Assembly: GCA_021775835.1 (NCBI GenBank) | Contig: JAJFHC010000199.1 | Location: 1-17,129, forward strand | Length of the DNA stretch: 17,129 nucleotides | Source: Hyphomicrobiales bacterium | Lineage (GTDB): Bacteria > Pseudomonadota > Alphaproteobacteria > Rhizobiales > JAJFHC01 | Reading direction: 5' to 3' | Shown here: positions 14,665 through 17,129 of the stretch, one piece after another | Layout of the letters: each line of letters starts with the position of its first letter | How positions within the stretch are numbered: position 1 is the stretch's first letter | Position numbers and translations under genes: made by a program | Notes under the pieces: generated by a model | The model's input: the letters and a program-made list of their open reading frames with translations, nothing else | What the model was told of the DNA's origin: nothing | Databases searched by the model: none

Positions 14665-15679
14665 GATAGCGGCATCTTTCGACATCTGTTCGAGAAAGTT
14701 CTGCAGCGCTGTATTGATGAAGGTTTGGTTGGCGGCGAAGGGTTTGGTGTGGGTGCCAGCCTGATACCAGCCAATGCTAATCAGACGCGCGGGGTTGATG
14801 GGAAGAAGGGTTGCCGCCTGAGTTGACCAGCTGGGCCATTGATGAATACCTTGAAACGCTTGATGACGCCGCTTTCGGTGCATCGACGAAGGTGGTTCCC
14901 AAATATATCTCGCCGGTTGATCCGGGAGCCCGATGGACCGGTGCTGATGGCGGGGCTGCGTACTTCGCGTACTCGACTAACTATCTGGTTGATCTCGACA
15001 ATGCGGTCATCGTGGATGTGGAACCAACGGTCCAAATACGGCCAGCCGAATCACTGGCAGGCTGGCGCATGATCGACCGTGTTCACGACCGGTTCGATCT
15101 CTTCCCGCAAAAGCTGGTCGGGGACACCGGTTATGGTTCAGCCGAGATGCTTGGCTGGTGGGTCGAGGAACGTGGAATTGAACCGCATATTCCTGTCTGG
15201 GACAAATCGAAACGTGATGATGGAACCTTCTCGCGAGAGGACTGCATCTACCATCCAGCTGAAGACACCTACACTTGTCCTTCCGGAAAAAACCTCCAAC
15301 GATCCCGCCGCAACTTCACCAAACCTCGAACTTCAAGTACAGGCAAGGACGGGATGATCTGCTATCGTGCCAGCAAGCACGATTGCGATGCATGTGCTTT
15401 GAAATACAAATGCTACCCAACCCAGCCAGCACGAAAGGTCACCCGATCTGTCCATGAGGCGGCGCGGGATATTGCCCGCACATCCGCAAGACAGACGCCT
15501 ACATGACCTCATTCATTCAACGGCGAAAGGTCGAAATGTTGTTCGCCCATCTGAAGCGATATATCGGCGTGGGCATAGTGCGTTTACGAGGACCAAAAGG
15601 AGCAACCGAACAGTTCCAGCTGGCAGCAACTGCGCAGAACCTGCGAAAACTCGCAAAAATGGTCCCAAACCCAGCCTGA
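14665..15679 (+). pseudogene. Decayed IS1182-family DDE transposase, 5' truncated and frameshifted
   Basis: The interior and C-terminal parts of an IS1182-like transposase are readable in three frames. Segment one (to about 14815) has FRHLFEKVLQRCIDEGLVGGEGF. Segment two (about 14816-15476) has LPPELTSWAIDEYLETLDD, YFAYSTNYLVDLDNAVIVDV, LVGDTGYGSAEML with the second catalytic Asp, and the CDACALKYKC cysteines. Segment three (about 15477-15679) has KVEMLFAHLKRYIG with the third catalytic Glu, and QLAATAQNLRKLAK. Both frame breaks are explained by one lost base, near 14815 and near 15476. The first catalytic Asp (normally GFxVDASLI) is Gly, codon GGT at 14752-14754. The N-terminal ~100-150 residues are missing. 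It cannot make an active enzyme. Confidence 0.85.
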
Positions 15680-15750
15680 AAAGGCAGAACCAGACCACTC
15701 GAACATACTTCAAGCACCGTCAAATCAGCGACTTTTTCAACACTATCCGG
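14665..15750 (+). mobile_element. Remnant of an IS1182-family insertion sequence
   Basis: The element comprises the transposase pseudogene plus about 70 bases after its stop. The stretch GACTTTTTCAACACTATCCGG around 15730-15750 resembles right-end terminal sequences of this IS family, so the right boundary probably lies there. No matching inverted copy exists on the left: that end was deleted together with the transposase N terminus and the rest of the HNH gene. The boundaries are approximate. Confidence 0.65.
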
Positions 15751-15867
15751 ACAAGGCGGCCATTTGAAACAGACTGAGCAATCTTGTCGGCAGCATACCC
15801 TGCCCGGTTGTTCTGTTCGCTGGACAGAAAGCCGCAAGACGCAGTTTCCGTGTGGTCACATGATGTT

Positions 15868-17115
15868 CTAAAATCTGTTGGCACTGAACGGTGCGAGGTC
15901 CAGGCCAGGGTCGCGCTTTTCGACCAGGTTAACGAGCACCTGACCTGTTCGTGCCGCAAGTGTTAGCCCCAAATGGTGATGGCCGAATGCAAACCAGCAG
16001 TTGTCGATACCGGGAGCCGATCCGATGATCGGCCGGTAGTCCGGCAAGGTTGGGCGTCGACCCATCCAGAACTTCATTTTCTGGGGCGAAATGTCATGTA
16101 GTTCGCGCAAGACTTTATGGCCGCGGCGCCATATTGTTCGCGCCCGATCATAGTTGGGTGGTGCGTCCAGGCCAGCAAACTCAACTGTGCCAGCAATCCG
16201 TACGCCGTGTTTCGTCGGATTCATTGCATAGGCATGCTCACCGTGCAGGACGGTGCGCTTCAAAGTCGTGTCGATGCCGTCTACCTCGACGTGGTATCCC
16301 CGCTCGGTCTCCAGATGCACTCTTATTCCAAGCATGCGCGTAACGCGGTGTGAATAGGCCCCTGCTGCAATCACCAGCCGGTCGACGCTCAACTCTGAGC
16401 TGTCGGTCAAGACCGATGTAGGTCTACCGTTTTCGACACGTACCTTTGTGACCTCCTGTTTCAAAAAGCGGCCGCCGTCTGAAACAGTGTCATCAACGAT
16501 TGTTTTGGTCAGCAAGGCCGGATCAGGTGTGTTGTATGCGTTCGGGTAAAACATTGCACGGCAGACATCCGACGAAAGAGAGGGTTCCATCTGCTGAATT
16601 TCCTCTGGTCCAAGCTCCTGCATTTTGACTCCGAAGGAGGCATTGAGATCCCGCCTCCATTCATCAGCTGCGAACCATTCATTACTGCTCGATAACCCCA
16701 AGATGCCGTTTCGGCGAATGAGTTGGTCGGCGGCCGTGCCAGCCACAAGATCGTCGTAGGCTGACGTGGTTCCCGAAAGCAGGGTGGCCATCGCCTGAGC
16801 CGTACGTTGTTGTTGCAAAGCTGTGCACCCACGCAAGAATGACAACATCCATGGCATCATGCGGAACATGTACCCAGCGCGAAAGATCAATACAGCGTCG
16901 CGATCAAGCAGCATACGTGGAACCTGTCTCAGCAAACGCGGGCCAGGCAATTGGGTCGAAGCTTCGAGGGTCAGAATCGCACCGGAATTGCCAAACGAAC
17001 ATCCGGTTCCCGGTTCATTGCGGTCTAGGATGGTAACATCATGGCCTGCCCGCTGAAGAAAGCGGGCAATGCAGGCGCCGACGATCCCCGCGCCGATAAC
17101 CGTAACATGACTCAT
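15868..17115 (-). CDS. FAD-dependent D-amino-acid dehydrogenase-like oxidoreductase (DadA family)
   Basis: The 415-residue protein of the DAO superfamily probably oxidises a D-amino acid (or a related amine such as hydroxyproline) and passes electrons to the respiratory chain; the substrate cannot be read from sequence. The N-terminal Rossmann motif VIGAGIVGACIA has GAGIVG at 8-13, with the acidic ribose-binding residue D31 at the end of the second strand. SFGNSG (40-45) is a DadA-type flavin motif. The C-terminal flavin segment GRRPTLPDYRPIIGSAPGIDNCWFAFGHHHLGLTLAA covers about 349-385. The length agrees with DadA (about 415-430). The frame is intact. No strong ribosome site lies before ATG 17115. 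It stands alone here, converging on the IS remnant. Confidence 0.88.
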   Translation of the reverse strand: MSHVTVIGAGIVGACIARFLQRAGHDVTILDRNEPGTGCSFGNSGAILTLEASTQLPGPRLLRQVPRMLLDRDAVLIFRAGYMFRMMPWMLSFLRGCTALQQQRTAQAMATLLSGTTSAYDDLVAGTAADQLIRRNGILGLSSSNEWFAADEWRRDLNASFGVKMQELGPEEIQQMEPSLSSDVCRAMFYPNAYNTPDPALLTKTIVDDTVSDGGRFLKQEVTKVRVENGRPTSVLTDSSELSVDRLVIAAGAYSHRVTRMLGIRVHLETERGYHVEVDGIDTTLKRTVLHGEHAYAMNPTKHGVRIAGTVEFAGLDAPPNYDRARTIWRRGHKVLRELHDISPQKMKFWMGRRPTLPDYRPIIGSAPGIDNCWFAFGHHHLGLTLAARTGQVLVNLVEKRDPGLDLAPFSANRF

Positions 17116-17129
17116 TGGCTAAGTTGCGG

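Noticed and set aside
15454..15777. A 107-codon plus-strand ORF over the transposase 3' end
   Set aside because: The conserved transposase C terminus is read in a different frame here; this frame shows no family pattern.
1..17129. CRISPR array, toxin-antitoxin pair or complete defence system
   Set aside because: No regularly spaced repeats and no cas-like or toxin-antitoxin genes; the only defence-like piece is the truncated HNH-family fragment.

Overview
The window is a piece of a chromosome with fairly high GC from an alphaproteobacterium. The gene neighbourhoods point there: rsmB–htpX beside a divergent SDHAF4/DUF1674 gene; the run tsaD–gpsA–yciI–EVE; and hemC–hemD–mitofilin(Mic60)–hemY divergent from tsaD. 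Most of it is housekeeping. I cannot name a genus from sequence alone.

Layout. Positions 1-1729 (minus) hold the 5' part of rsmB, cut by the window edge, and htpX. The SDHAF4-like gene lies at 1878-2129 (plus). A 435-base gene-free stretch follows (2130-2564), full of TGACGT/ACGTCA words and short inverted repeats and closed by a hairpin terminator. acs (acetyl-CoA synthetase) runs leftward at 2568-4514 with a good candidate promoter. A leftward block from 8390 to 4642 encodes TsaD, GpsA, a YciI-like protein, an EVE-domain protein, a small Rieske ferredoxin and a small membrane protein. The last four lie close together, from nearly touching to about 50 bases apart. Rightward from 8484 come hemC, hemD, a Mic60/mitofilin homologue and hemY, in an order common in alphaproteobacteria: tetrapyrrole synthesis next to a protein linked to inner-membrane shaping. 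tRNA-Thr(CGT) follows at 13976-14051.

Immediately after the tRNA the character changes. The DNA is more AT-rich, mostly non-coding and contains wreckage: the first ~90 codons of an HNH-endonuclease-family gene run in frame into the interior of an IS1182-like transposase. The left end of that element is missing, its first catalytic Asp appears to be Gly, and it carries two frameshifts. This looks like the scar of a mobile region beside a tRNA. The window ends with an intact leftward gene for a DadA-like FAD amino-acid dehydrogenase.

I found no CRISPR array and no intact defence or mobile system. The observations most worth checking are the TGACGT-rich inverted-repeat region at 1860-2430, the stem-loop in the gpsA leader at 7229-7280, a nine-codon leader ORF with a strong ribosome site before the SDHAF4 gene, and the HNH/transposase chimera.
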